Shown piece by piece: positions 1-57,300 of a stretch of 64,000 nucleotides of DNA. A program made the translations under genes and the position numbers. Under the pieces are notes generated by a model, which was not told where the DNA came from, searched no databases, and saw only the letters and a list, made by a program, of their open reading frames with translations. The number at the start of each line of letters is the position of its first letter. Positions within the stretch are counted from its first letter, which is position 1. The DNA lies in assembly GCA_030674185.1 (NCBI GenBank), contig CM060308.1, positions 31,362,504 through 31,426,503 on the forward strand, written 5' to 3'. This DNA is from Monoplex corrugatus. Lineage: Eukaryota; Mollusca; Gastropoda; Littorinimorpha; Ranellidae.

Positions 1-1159
1 GGGAGGGTGAGATCTTGTGCTAGTGCTATCTTCACCAACTTCAGAGAGGTAATTGATTTATAACATCAGACGGATAGAGAAGGTGACAGATGGCCCTGAT
101 CCCCTAGTGGGTTTTCTTGGTCAAGGTAATGTTGCTGACAACCTTGGAATTCAAGGAATGGTCAAGCAGAGATCTGTACTGTGAGGAGTGACCAAAGCAT
201 GTTTACATGCCCCAGTTACCAAGTCTGGAGCATACTCCTTTACCAACTGTACTGTTACTTAGAAGAAAAGCAAGCATTCAGTATTCTCTGATTTGGTAGG
301 AATCATAATGAATTCGTCAAGTAATAAATAAAAATGTTATTATTATATATATATATCTGTTCTCATAAATTCATGTCTGTGTGATCTTTTCCATGCTTCT
401 TCATGATTTAAAATTTAAGAAACTGACATGATTCTACTTTTAAGTCAAGTTTTAGTTATGCCTGATGGTGTTATTGATCTTAAACGTTTCTTTAGTTCTG
501 TTTTTCATGTAGTGTGATTTTAATGCAGACACTACTGATTATATTATGGTAATCATATATAATCGCTCAGAGGCATACAGTAATGCACCAAAATATTATA
601 CCGGGACTATAAACATGACAGGCGGGGGAATAAATGATGAATAACATCATGAATATAAACTGTAAATTATATTTATAATGTGTGGATTAGTCAGCAGTAT
701 ATGTAATGTACAGTGCTTAGCAATTATGTGTTTTTTTGCATAGTTTTAGTGTATGACAATATTAAAGTATTTAAATGTTGTTGGGTTTTTTTACTGCTAA
801 AACTATTAGGTTAGTAATTTGATATTATTAGGGACTACATCAGTACATGTGCACATATCTACAAACATGTATACACAGTACACACACGCACGCACACACA
901 CACATGCACGCACACGCACACACGCATTCTTTTATTAGATTATATTTCATTATTTGTACACATCCATATCAGTGCTGGTTTAGAATAACCTGTTCTACAT
1001 GTGCAGTTTTGAGCAAGATCAGTGTATAAGTTATTTTAATTGATCAGCCTAATGGTATTTAAAAATCTATTCTGTAATATTGATCATTTACATCCTCTTT
1101 AGAAAATTTGAATATATATCTATCAGTTTCTGTTGTATCAGAACTCTTTCAAAAATGTC

Positions 1160-1201
1160 TTTTCTTCTTCTTCTTCTTCTTCTTCTTCTTCTTCTTCTTC
1201 T
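1160..1201. repeat. (TTC)n microsatellite
   Basis: About 13 uninterrupted TTC/CTT units. Confidence 0.95.
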
Positions 1202-2429
1202 GTTCTTTTTAAAATCTATATCGGTAGTTAATGATATAATATCTGCAGATTAAAGATTTAAATTATCACATCTGCAGACATCAATAAATACTATTATATT
1301 TGCTCTGATTTTATTGCCTAAAAAGTCAACAGTTTGCTTAATTTAAATCATAACAGGGGGAGGGGGGGTTTGTACGTTTTTTGTTTATTTAGTTTAGTTT
1401 GGGGTTTGTTTATTTGTTTTGCTTTTTTGTTGTTGTTGTTGTTGGAGTGAACATAAGTACTACCACTAGACTTAGTCAAACTGGTGCATAATTAGTTATC
1501 AGATATGAAAAATTATTTCTGTTGAAATTAGTAATACTACTAATAGTGAAGCATTCATTTCATCCTCCCTTTCTGTCTTTTTTCATCTTTTCTTTTTAGA
1601 ACTAAATGACATATGATGATATGGTGTAAAATATGGTTTTTGTTTGTTTTGTTTTGTTTTGTTTTGTTTTGTTTGTTTGTTTTTATTTTACTGTTGTTTT
1701 AAATTCTGTTCTTTTCGTAAAAGGTTAGAATTCCTGATGAAATCCAGTCTCAGACTAGTTGACTTTGTCATTGATACGAGTGATAGAGCTTCATACAATA
1801 TAGTAGTTTAGTGATAGTGATCACAGTATTCACACTATGTGAGTTATGAGTGAGATTTTGTGAGTTACGACCACAGCAGTGCTGTGTTCTGCCACTTAGT
1901 AGTCCAAAACTTTATACACTCCTGGCATGTACCTGGAGCTTTCTAAAAATAAAGCAGACCATTCCACTCTGACAGAAATATCCTTCATCAGATGTCTCAT
2001 TCACCTTTCCTTCCTTCAGGGATCCACATACCTGTCTACTTTCAGACTTTGTATCATAGGTAACCTGGCCCATTTTCCGCCTCTCCCAGAATAGATATCT
2101 GTTAGTCTTACTTTCCAGTCTCTGAGTAACTTTTCAAACCCAGATTTTTTTAGTTTTTTCTTCATTATTTCTTCTTTTGTTGTTTCTTTTCCAGTTTTTA
2201 AAATGAGTTATTATGTAGATAAGTAAAGTGTGCTTCTGAAGTTAGTAAAAGAGATGGGGAATTTTTTACCAGTCCAGTCTGAGCAGTCCAGTCCAAAAGA
2301 GACTCAGAAAGAGAATCTATTATTGGCATTATGATCTCTTGCAAATTCTAAAAAAAAAAGTGTTAATGTTTTGTATGCATTTGTGCAGTGTGGCATTACA
2401 ATCTCTTACAAGCTCTAAAAAGAAAAAAG

Positions 2430-2430
<1 letters not shown>

Positions 2431-2504
<74 letters not shown>
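2431..2504. repeat. (AT)n microsatellite
   Basis: Alternating TA with one interruption (ATAATA near 2470). Confidence 0.95.
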
Positions 2505-2507
<3 letters not shown>

Positions 2508-2589
2508 ATTTTTTCGTGATGTATGCAGTGATGTAATCATTAGTTCTCTAACTTATAAACTCTGCCTGCTGTTAGATAGGGACTCTCTG

Positions 2590-2596
<7 letters not shown>

Positions 2597-2640
<44 letters not shown>

Positions 2641-2642
2641 TC

Positions 2643-2689
<47 letters not shown>

Positions 2690-2711
2690 ACTCTCTCTCA
2701 TTCTCTCTCAT

Positions 2712-2744
<33 letters not shown>

Positions 2745-2805
2745 ACACAACACACACACACACATCACACACACAACTCACACGCACACAACACACACAC
2801 ACATG
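2597..2805. repeat. (CT)n followed by (CA)n compound tract
   Basis: Interrupted CT repeat to about 2744, then CACACA with small interruptions. Pyrimidine-rich on the sense strand. Confidence 0.95.
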
Positions 2806-4837
2806 CCAGACAGTCACATGCTCACTGTTAGTTGTTTTTTGTTTTCATTTTTTTCACTAGAAGTGTATCTCTTGGTCTTAAGCTAATCAGTACAGCTGTA
2901 CAGCTTGTTATTCACTAATTCAGTTTGCTTTTCATTTCCCACCCTTTAGTCAAGGAAATGAGAGAGATAGGGTGGGAAGAAAGAGAGAGGTTTACTTCAG
3001 AAAAAGAGAGACTGTCTCAGTCTACAAATAGCACATTTTCCTGTTACTCCAGATCTGAAATGAAAAAGAAAACAAACAAAAAAACAATAAATTTCAGAAA
3101 AAGAAAGAAAGTACAAATTTATTCGCTGCAGTAATTTAAAAAATGTTTTAAAAAAAAGATGTACAAGCTTATCCACAAGGGTAATTACTTATTTTTGATA
3201 GCAGTTTTTAGTATCAAGTGTTAGTATCAGTCTTAGAGTCATGAGTATGGCCTTTGCTAATTGTAATAGGAAAATGGTTCTGATTATCTGTTGTAGTTTG
3301 TGTACTGAAGACAGAGGGGTTTTTTTTCAAAACTACAGCAAGCAAGAACTTTGCACAGTAACTCGAGCATGAATAGGTCATCCCTCTTACTTTAAAGTGT
3401 CAATCTCCAGTTCAGACAGGAGCTGAGCAAGCTTACGTTGTACCGAGTGTAAACTGAAGAAAAGAAGCTTTTGTTAAATACAAATACTAGTGGGAAGGGA
3501 GGTCACCGACCCTTGCAGGTTAGTCAGAAGACATAGTAGCTTGCAAGTAGAGTGTACAATGATGCCGGCTATGAATGGCATGCAAGTTGTGATAGTTTGC
3601 TCGTGGGTCCATGTATGGTACTTACTAAAAGTTCTGTAAATGGAATATGAATAGTACAAATCATTTTTGTTTTGTGGAATATTCTGTGCGTAGGATCTTT
3701 GTCATCAGATCATGCACGTAATTAAGTTGTTGTCTAGTTCAGTAATATTATCAGTTTCAAGGCCAGTATGTTATAAATATCATTCATGTTTAGTTGTTTC
3801 TATCCAAACAGACTGTCATTTTCACATCCTACTAATCATTAAATTGGAGAGGAATTTAGACACTTCCTTGACCTAGCCCTTTGTCACAGAGATCTTTTTA
3901 TGAAACATTAAAAGACTGTAGTAGTTCTCTTGCAGAAAAGTTAAGTTTTGTACAATTTTTTGTGTGTGAATATTGCCGGTTTGGGTGTGTGTGTTTTTTT
4001 GTGTGTGTGTGTTTTGTTTTGTTTTTGTTTGTTTTTTTACACAATGTTTGTTAGCTTTCTTGCATTTTCATTATGATTAATTTAAATGTGATACATGTAC
4101 GTATACGTAGACATATTTTGTTAGTTATCAAAGGCTGAGCACAAGTCGTCATAATGGGCAATATGTTTTGTTGGGGTTTTTTTTTCGTTTCATAGAAATT
4201 AATTTGTAGTGTCCTTGTCATTTCAACTCATTCACTGATTCAATTATTGTCACAGTTTTGATTTTGTCCTGTTATTGCAGTAGTTTCCCAGATCATTTTA
4301 AGCATTCTTAATGCTGTTGGCATCATTTATAAAATCTTGATTTGTGTCATTAATGAAATGTGTGTATGTGCCTTATGTTTTTGTGTTGTGTGTGTGTCTG
4401 TGTGTGTGTGTGTGTGTATGTGTGTGTTGTATTATTTGAGAAGATCAGTTGGGAAGGCAATGCTTTTGGGACATTAACGTTGTTTAGGGTAAAACACAGG
4501 TTTATATAAATTTATGTTGGTGATGAATTCTTTATCCAGCATCCATTTTTGTTGTGTGTTGTTTGGAACGTTATTGGTCATAAATTTTGTAAAGAAATAT
4601 TAAAATTCATAATGAAACTTAGAAGTGCCTTTTTTGGGCAATGAGGGAAAATGGGATTTATGGAAACGTTCTGTTGAATGGTCAAGAAATCACTGTCACA
4701 GTTTTATACTTAGGCATAATGTGCATGCATGCAAATATATTCAGAATGTGTGTTTGTGTTTGCGTGTTGTTGTTGTTGTTGTTGTTTGTTGCCTTTTTAA
4801 AGATACAGATTCATGATAAACAATTGTTCTGTTGCAG

Positions 4838-48989
<44,152 letters not shown>

Positions 48990-50563
48990 TGCCCCCACCA
49001 GCCAGCATTGTGCGGCGCCACTCCGGTGTGATCAACATGTCTGCCTTTCACCCGACATGCTTCCCATGCCGCCCCTCCTCGTTGCATGCACGTTTGTGGT
49101 CCCGTTGCGTTCGTAGACTGTTTGCAGTCCTCCGCGTCGGCGGCCATAGCATAGTTTGCATGGGTGAAGTGACATCTGTGGTTTTTAAGTATCAGGATTG
49201 TTTTGTTGATATTCGGCTGAACTTTCTTTTAAGCTAAAGAAATTATAAGATTTGGTTGTTAGTGAAGAATATCAGTTCTCGGTATTAGCTTTCCAGCTTT
49301 TGTTAGCAGATGGATTAAAAACTAAAAAAAGAAATCACCCATGTGGATCTGCAGCATGCAAGGAGGTCCATTATTTGGGGTGTGTAGTGTTTGTGGAGTG
49401 CTGGCCCTGGATGACTTTATTCTCTGTGTGAACACGTGACAGAACTGAAAGGAGAAATCACTGAATCTGAAAGGCTTTGGTCTCAGCTTGGGGAAATAAG
49501 CATGGGCTTAGACAGGATCATAGAGCCAGCATGATCGTCCGATGCTGGATCTCTGATCCCTCTACTCTCCTCCCATCCTCCACAAGCTTGATAACAGACC
49601 AGACTGGTTTGTCTCAACCTGCATTCAAGACATGACAGTTGGTTCACAAAGCCAACCGTGTACAGTATAAGGTCATCAGTGCCACAGGTTTCAGATTTGA
49701 TCATTTAGACGACTGTTCCATTTATCCAGAGATATCTTACTCATCAGCGTGTTCTTAGGTAGATCGTGGTTGCCTTTTTGTCCGTAGATAGCAGAATAAT
49801 GCAGTGAAGCATTTCTGAGCAAGTTCAGCTTTGGCAATTTCTTTACTCTGTGTATATTTACACACAAAAAAGGTAGCATTTCTTTACCATGCCCTTGACA
49901 CAAATAGAATAGTCTGTAACTTCATTTGAATTTTGCAATATTCTGGGTTATGTGGATTTAAATCAAAATTTACGTAGTTGTTCAGATTAAGGTCTTTCAA
50001 TATGCATATCAAGTCATTGAGTTAGCATGATTGGAGGCATTACCCCCATGATGCCTCAAGCGATGTAATTACCAGACTTTATAAGTAGGCAGCTCTACTA
50101 CCTTTCTGTTCTCTGTACAGAGTAGAGAACAAGCATTGATACATGTCATTTGCCGTTTCTGTTACTAGGTGTCAATTTTTGTTCTGATCTTGTCTAGAAT
50201 CCAGTGCTTTTCGTATCAACATTATGCCATGTTTGATGTGAATCATGGGACACGTGATCATGTTTGATTTCCAGTGTGCGTCTTGAAAGCTTGCGCGTTT
50301 GTGGGTGTACAAGTTCACTCTCTCAAGAACAGATGATGGCCCTTCAAGCATTTTCTTCAGTGTCTGTCAAATTGCAATCCATTTTGAAAGGAACACCTCA
50401 AAGATTAACAGCTACATAATGATGTATATGTGCGTTGTAAATATCTGATGATAATTGGGTCTGCAGCAGCATAAGAGTTGCACAGAGTTGTTGATTATTG
50501 ATGGCATGTTGAAATGTAAAAGCATTTAAGATGTACTGGTACTTATCTGTTAACAAAATTGAT

Positions 50564-50569
50564 AATAAA
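50564..50569 (+). terminator. candidate poly(A) signal AATAAA
   Basis: First AATAAA downstream of the actinin stop, 1.6 kb into the 3' UTR. No strong GT-rich element follows directly. Confidence 0.35.
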
Positions 50570-51266
50570 CATTGGAAAGGACAGCAGAACTTTTTGATTG
50601 AAAGAGCTGTCTTTTAAGTAAACGATGAGGAAGATTACTTTCATGTGGTGCCAGTCAGATTGTGTGATGAAAGGAACTCTACATGTAGAACGCATAGTGT
50701 AATGTGGTGTGAGATAAGGTCATACGCTGATCTTGTGATCAGACATATGACGTTAAATTTGTTTTAATGAAAGTTGCAGTTGTTATAGGAAAGCATGAAT
50801 TAGGAATTGAGCATCACTTTCGTTCCCCCCATGAAGGTAATGGTCAGTCCAGATTCATGTTTGAGAGGAGAAAGAATGATCAGCTTGTGTTATTTTGAGG
50901 TTGGTGCAATCATTTAAGGGAAAGCAGACGAGACTTTGGTTACTTGGAGGCCATGTCGTGAGAACATAGGAATGTCCGTATTGTGTCTGAATCATTTGTC
51001 ATCACAGTTTGCTGTGCAACTGTTGTTACACTTTTGTTATCGTCTTGTCCATTAGTACGTGTTTGAACCTGCTGATCAGTAGCTATTGAAAGAGCTTTTG
51101 AGTGATCCTTTGTTTCTGTTTATGAATTTTAATCAAATCCATTTCATTTGTCCAGATTCAGGTATTTTCTCATTGTCATCAGCTTTCAGTTGAAAACAGA
51201 AAAAGCAGCAAAGGAAATGGTGTATACGCAGACTTCATAATCAAAATTTTAAAAAGTGCAGGTGCA

Positions 51267-51272
51267 AATAAA
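51267..51272 (+). terminator. candidate poly(A) signal AATAAA
   Basis: AATAAA followed within about 60 bp by a T-rich tract (51299-51311), compatible with a cleavage site. Confidence 0.4.
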
Positions 51273-51356
51273 GTCAGTCATGGACTTATCCTAATTCAGT
51301 TTCTTTCTTTGGGATCTTGTCTGATCATAAAGATACCTATTCACTGCAGTTTATAC

Positions 51357-51400
51357 TTTCTTTCTTTCTTTTTCTTTCTTTCTTTCTTTCTTTCTCTTTT
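51357..51400. repeat. (TTTC)n repeat
   Basis: About ten CTTT units within the actinin 3' UTR region. Confidence 0.9.
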
Positions 51401-52842
51401 TCCTGCCATGTTGATGTGAAGCATGCAAAGTCTTAAAATTGTGGAACGTTGTTGATATATTTCTCACAGTAACCTGACTTATTCTTTTTGTAAATCAACA
51501 TTTTCTCTGTGAAAAGCATTATTCTTTCACATCTATCACACAGTTTGAATGAGATGTACAATCTTGTCTGTAGTTCTTAACCTTGTCTGTAGTCATTGTT
51601 TAGTATTTATATGTAATAACTGGTATTTGCAAATAGTGATAAATAAGTCTTGTGTTAATCTTTTATTAAATTAACATTATGATCTTTTCTTACTAGACGT
51701 TATCTTTTGGACAGTGGAAATGCAATGTTGTGTAATATTTTCAGATATGTTCTGTTGGAGAAAACAGTGATAAATGTATGCTTTGCTTTGATAAATTGTC
51801 ACACTTTCTTGCATGAAAGTAGTCATTTTAATTCCATTTTCTTTAGTCACATGTATGCAGTGTTCATATCTCGTTTGCATACAGTTTTGTCAGTTGGTTT
51901 TAATGCTAATTTCCTTACTTGAATGTATGCAGTATTTATGCCTCATTTGCATACAGGTTTGTCAAGTGGGATATAAAAGCTTACTGATTAACATGTTCAT
52001 ATTGCATATTAATGATATTTTGATACATACTGCAGACCGTAATGGTGGTGTTCAACCAATTATATAGCTTACATTATTTTGTATCCGTTCTGTGGGTACA
52101 GATGGAATAAACGAATTATATGGTCCATTTATTACACAGCATAATCTTAACACCATTGGTTAGTGGTAGTAGGTTTTATTATGAAGACCAACAAATTTTG
52201 TGTTGAAGAAATATTGAATAGCATTAACATGGGGTTCTGAAGGTCAAGTTTAAACACGAGATGCGAGTATCTGTGCATATGTCTGCAAGTCTTAGAAGCA
52301 CAACTGCTGTGAAGTTTGATCAAAACTTCTCTCTTCCCCCTGTACCTCCCCCCCCCCCCCAAAAAAAAAAACCTTTGTGCTTGCAGGTGCCGGCTAGCAG
52401 ATTATTGCCTTGTAGTGCATTATGTGCCTCCACAGACAAGTCTTCTATGGCCAAGGAGGGAGAAAAAATCAGTGTTCAGGTTTTATATTATTTCATCCCA
52501 AGACAGTGTGATGTGAGTGATCCAGACCGGATGGAACACAAACTCAAGTGCAGTGTATTGTCAATGCTTCAGCTTTTGTTTGCATTGCTGTCGTATCCCT
52601 TCTGCCATTCATTGTCTAAATGTGCATTTGCCAGCCAACCCACTGTTCATTGTTTTTCTTGCTTGTGTCTTCTACTGCGCAAGGTTTTCTGTTTTTGAGG
52701 ACTCCCAAGACAGCTTACTGGTGATTAGTGGTAAATCAGTGAGCAAAAGGTCATCAGAAAATATGCTAGATGCAGCAGGTATATTGAAGATGTGTTGTTG
52801 CTGACATTCTGTCACCTTCACTGACTGAATTAACAGAGGAAA

Positions 52843-52848
52843 AATAAA
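52843..52848 (+). terminator. candidate distal poly(A) signal AATAAA
   Basis: AATAAA followed by a TTTTGTGTGC / TTGTGTA stretch 18-45 bp downstream. It has the best context of the + strand candidates and sits just before the 115-bp tandem repeats. Confidence 0.4.
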
Positions 52849-52920
52849 ATGTATTCACCACCCCATTTTGTGTGCAGAGTGCTTGTGTATACTGAATGTA
52901 TCAGTCTCTTTCTTTCAAGC

Positions 52921-53279
52921 AGATTCAATCTTTACAGTATGTCATATTGGGTGAAACAATCTTTCGTTTTAATTTCATTCCTTTTCTCTACACTCAAATC
53001 TTTGTTCATTCTCATAGCTTATGGGTTGTCCTAACAGATTTTAATCTTTACAGTACATCATGTTGGGCGAAACAATCCTTTCATTTTAGTTTTGCATTTT
53101 TTCTGTAGGCTCAAATCTTTGTTCATTCTCATAGCTCATAGATGTCATAATCAGATTCAAATGTCAATCGGATTCGGTCTCGCATTGGGCAAAACACTTC
53201 TTTCAATTTTAATTTGTACCTTTCCTGTAAGCTGAAATCTCTGTTCATTCTCACAGTTCAAAGGATGTCTTAACTTACA
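52921..53279. repeat. tandem repeat of about 115-126 bp, three copies
   Basis: Copies start AGATT at 52921, 53036 and 53153 and share GGG(T/C)(G/A)AAACA and CTCAAATCTTTGTTCATTCT. Just beyond the last actinin poly(A) candidate. Confidence 0.88.
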
Positions 53280-54350
53280 GCAGATGAATTGGGAAAACGG
53301 TTCTTCCATAGTCTGGGGAGCACACAACAACAACAGAAAAAAGAACCATCTGAAAAGCGGCCAAGGTGCACAGCTTAGGTCCTGGCAGGTTCAACTACAC
53401 CACAGCACAATGATACTTGCTGGAAAAGCTCCGTTCTCTGAAAATATGCGCCTTTACTTATGGCACTGTTTTTATCTAAAGACACGTTTGGCTAACTACT
53501 TACCATGTCGACTGCAACCACTATGGCACCAGCAGATTACCCTGTCTCTGCCGATTTTGAGGGCCAATATTAAGACGATTTGAAAGTAGTCCTGCCACGG
53601 CCTCATGGTCCAATCCTTATGCCCCCTCTGTATGCACATGTGCTGGAAATAGTCCCGCTCATTCTTTTTTGGCCGCCATCATCAAGAACGGACGTGTCTT
53701 CTCTTTTCTGTGCTCGGTCTTTGCTTGGCCTTGTATGACCACACACATTTTCACTGCACTGTCTTGTTCGATTTGTTTTCCCTCTGTCTTGAACATTTCA
53801 TTAGCAAGTACTTCATATCGGGGAAAACTTGCTTAAGAATAGCAGAAGACTACTGGCTAAATATTCCATCATTTTGCAGCATAAGGATTTTAAATAAGAG
53901 CTTAATTTTCCTACATATCCAGATAATGTTTAGTTACCAGATTGATTATTTCAAACATTTAAAATTCAATGAAATCATTTCTCTTCTGAAAAAGGATCTC
54001 ATTCCCTCATAAAACTCATATTCCGATGGAACACTTGAAAAGAATTGTGTTCAAATTACATCTTCATTTGAATTTTGGAGCAAACGCCAAAAGAAAAGTT
54101 GTAACTGCTTCAAACATGATGACATAACATTGATCTTGAATTTCATTTAGATGTACATGCACTTCAATTTTCTCAAGATGTCATGCATGCTTATGGTAGC
54201 ACTACAAAATAATCATCCACAACTACTGTATATTCATCCACATTAATCAAAGCAAGTGCCATGAACTCTACACAATGGCAAACTTGTTGGATTATACATC
54301 AGGTTCACTAAATACTTGGCAGCAGCTATTCAACAGAAAATCATAAACTA
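53280..54350. other. intergenic region between convergent genes
   Basis: No gene, repeat family or exon recognised. Base composition on the + strand moves from T-rich to A-rich here. Confidence 0.6.
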
Positions 54351-54392
54351 CACACACACACACACCTTCAAAGACTTTTTCTTCTCTTTATT
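54351..54392 (-). terminator. minus-strand poly(A) site: AATAAA plus GT-rich downstream element
   Basis: On the minus strand AATAAA (complement of 54387-54392) is followed by about 20 bases and then a (TG)n stretch (complement of 54351-54365), the canonical arrangement of signal, cleavage site and GU-rich element. It lies where the strand composition changes, so it is the likely end of the zinc-finger transcript. Confidence 0.55.
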
Positions 54393-57300
54393 CAGGTCAG
54401 TAAAATATCTCTAAAATATATACGACTCTATTGTAAAACTATATTTGCCCAAAAGGTGGCACTCAGCTAGAAATAGATCTCTATTTCCTAAACAAAATAA
54501 CTACATGTGGAAAGGAAATAGTACAACAAGAATGTAGCGATGTTCTATTCATACAGCAATGTAAAAAAAAAAACGACCAAAATAATCACAAATTACAGGA
54601 AACAAAATACTCACAAACCCAGTGTCTGCAGTAGATGAAGCCGATGAGACCATAGACATGGAAGTTGTGCATAAGGTAAAGCATAGAAGTCAATAACTAC
54701 AACTGACAACAATCAATGTATAGCAGAACAAATTCACAGCACATCAAAACTATATATGTACATCTCGTTCTATGCAAGCACCTACTGTAATGTACCCAAG
54801 GTTTCGTGGCAAGTAGCGGTAGGGAGAAACAAATTGATTTTCTCATCCTCCCATTCTTGACCAACTCTTTTTCGTTGTGGTTTGGGAAAGGGATAATGTT
54901 TTACGCTGAACATGTACAACATGACACTGATACAGCAGTAGAATGCATTACATATTCACAGGCTGGCAGTTGGCCACCCAACCAAATTAAAACAAAAGTT
55001 TCGAACAAACCCATGTCACAGATATATGGAAGTCATCGAGCAACTGTATAAAATGCTGAAGGTAAGTAGCAGTGCCATGCTAATCCCAATGGTACTGCCA
55101 AAGAACTTGCACATGCAAACACACACACTCTTTCATTATTGTACACTAAAGGACAAAAACTTAACATTGTAAAGCAAACTCACCATGGCAAAACTGTAGA
55201 GACAAAATAACATTCGATTTCAAATTGGGCAAAGTCGTGCATTGACCAAAAAAAAAGTGACGTTCACCTCCAGCATAACTGAAAAACATGTTTAGCCATG
55301 CAAAAAAAAAAAAAAAAAAAAGTTTCAAAAGGCTTTCTGTATTTTGCCAAAGAAAACCATGTAAAAGTACCCTTAAATGTTAATCCTTTTTCTGTACTGT
55401 GCCAAAGAAAAAAGAAAAAACACAATAACTAGGCCTACCACATTAACGCACAAAAGGACAACTGCTCAAACTCCTCGCATTAAATTTCAACTGGATCAGT
55501 GAATGTAAAAGCTCAATGGTGCCATTTAAAATCAATGCCTAGAACATAAAGACTTTGTGAAAATGTGCATCCACAGACCTTCAGCCTTTCAATGATCCAT
55601 TTCTGCTGGCTTCTCGTTTCTTCAACATTTTCAGCTACATCTGATAAAAAGGTACAAAATTAGCAAGTCTGAAATCATTACAACAAGTAAGTTCTATATT
55701 CCTAATTTTTTTTTTAGCCCAATACAAGGCATTCTCATGTACAACATGTGGTGTATATTCAATTTTAGCCAGGGGGTAAAATACATAAATGATTTGTATT
55801 TATTGTTGATTATATTTGCAGAGTTTGTTTTGTGTTGTTTTACTGCCCCATGCATTTCATAATTCACTTCATTTTGCTTTGTTTGGTCAGAAAACCTGTG
55901 ATTTGTATTATTACATAAAACGCAAAAAAGAAAAAAAATGTACATAGACTTTTTTAAAAAAGTGTCCTTGCAGACTTGAGATCATCAGAGCTAAAAACAA
56001 ATAAATAACAATAACAGCTCCACAATTTACTAACACAATGTAGCCTCTCAAACAGAGCCTTGACCTATTAAAACTTCCGAACACGTTTTTGGATCAATAT
56101 GTCTGAAAATTTAATCTGCCTGAACAACAAAAAAGTAAAGTGATTTATGGAAATAAAGGCAGACACAGTCACAATAACACTGGGACCTGCACATAAAATG
56201 AAATATGACAGGAACATAGCCGATGAAGGGTAGCAGCATACAAGAGACAGCTGAAGAAGTGTGGCAGCATACAACAGAGATTCCACTGAAACACAATGAT
56301 CGAGCCGTACAAACCATTTAATATTCATATGCCATTCCATCCAGAAGAGAATATGGCTGAGAGAAGTAGACTCAAGATAGGGAGCTTAATTATGAGACAG
56401 TGAGATAAAAGATTAATTCCCAAGAACAAGTGTTCAAATCAGTTTGCACAATAAATGCTCAGCGCCTTCAAAATTTACAGATTAAACCTCCTTATGTTCA
56501 GTGTGTGATGCAAATATAGTAAAATTCTATTGTAAACAGTTCCTAAAAAATTTTTAATTTTATGTCACAGTGACCATAAAATTGGTCATGCTTGTTTAAA
56601 CTTGTGCCTTTGTCACTGGAAAACACAGCCATGCACCACTTATTTACATATTAACAACCTTTAATTATAATTGTTACATACATGTATTCATTTTTTTCTT
56701 CTTTTTTTTTTGTTCTTGTTTTTTAAAGGCATGACGCCACAGTTATTATGCACCCCTGGATCACCCACTGTTGATGATACCTGCCAATTTTTCACAACGA
56801 ATATATTGGAAACAAGTATGATATGATCAGAAAATAATTGGGAACAAACTTTTGAGCTCCCAACAGTTATTTCTGAAATCTACTAGCTTACAAACTTTGT
56901 GAAGCATTTTTCTCAAGTGACTATGTATTGTTCCTGAAGTGCACATTTCACTTGTCGATGACAATGGCTGCAACAGGCAATATGTTATACCATCACACTG
57001 TCATTATGTTTCTGTGTGATAACCCACCTGAAATAATTCTGTAGTAGAATACAAGTATGAGAAAACATCGCAGAGTGACTTGTATCACATGCATGTGTTG
57101 ATGTATCATATGTACAGAAAACATTTTCTCCGAAGCTGTACATCATATAGTCAAACTCCTATGTTTCTTGTTCAATCTGCAAGTGATGTTTACTACAATA
57201 CTACAAAGATTAAGCAAGCATCTTAGTTTTCAAAGTTCTTTTTTTTTTGTTTGATTGGTTGTCTTTTTGTTTGTTTGTTTTGTTTTTGATATAGTTATAA

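Larger units (their letters stand above)
1..4837 (+). other. upstream intron sequence (intron 1, 3' part)
   Basis: No exon is recognised. Contents are T-rich intron sequence, a degenerate CA cluster (about 880-925), TTC repeat, AT repeat, CT/CA block and short TG tracts near 3960-4010 and 4386-4425. A search by eye for the acidic N-terminal actinin exon found nothing. Confidence 0.8.
48990..52868 (+). other. ACTN: alpha-actinin 3' UTR, end uncertain
   Basis: T-rich sequence on the sense strand follows the stop with no further credible exon. Candidate polyadenylation signals are AATAAA at 50564-50569, 51267-51272, 52106-52111 and 52843-52848, plus ATTAAA near 51664. The last is followed by a GT-rich stretch (52868-52895), a good downstream element. 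A UGUAAAUA Pumilio-type motif lies at 50436-50443. Which end is used, and whether several are, needs transcript data; 52868 is the furthest plausible end. Confidence 0.5.

Noticed and set aside
1..4837. First coding exon or promoter of actinin
   Set aside because: No sequence resembling the conserved acidic N-terminal exon, CpG-rich region or start context was seen.
53284..53583. Open frame of 99 codons between the genes
   Set aside because: No recognisable domain and no neighbouring exon; could be a repeat relic but nothing supports it.
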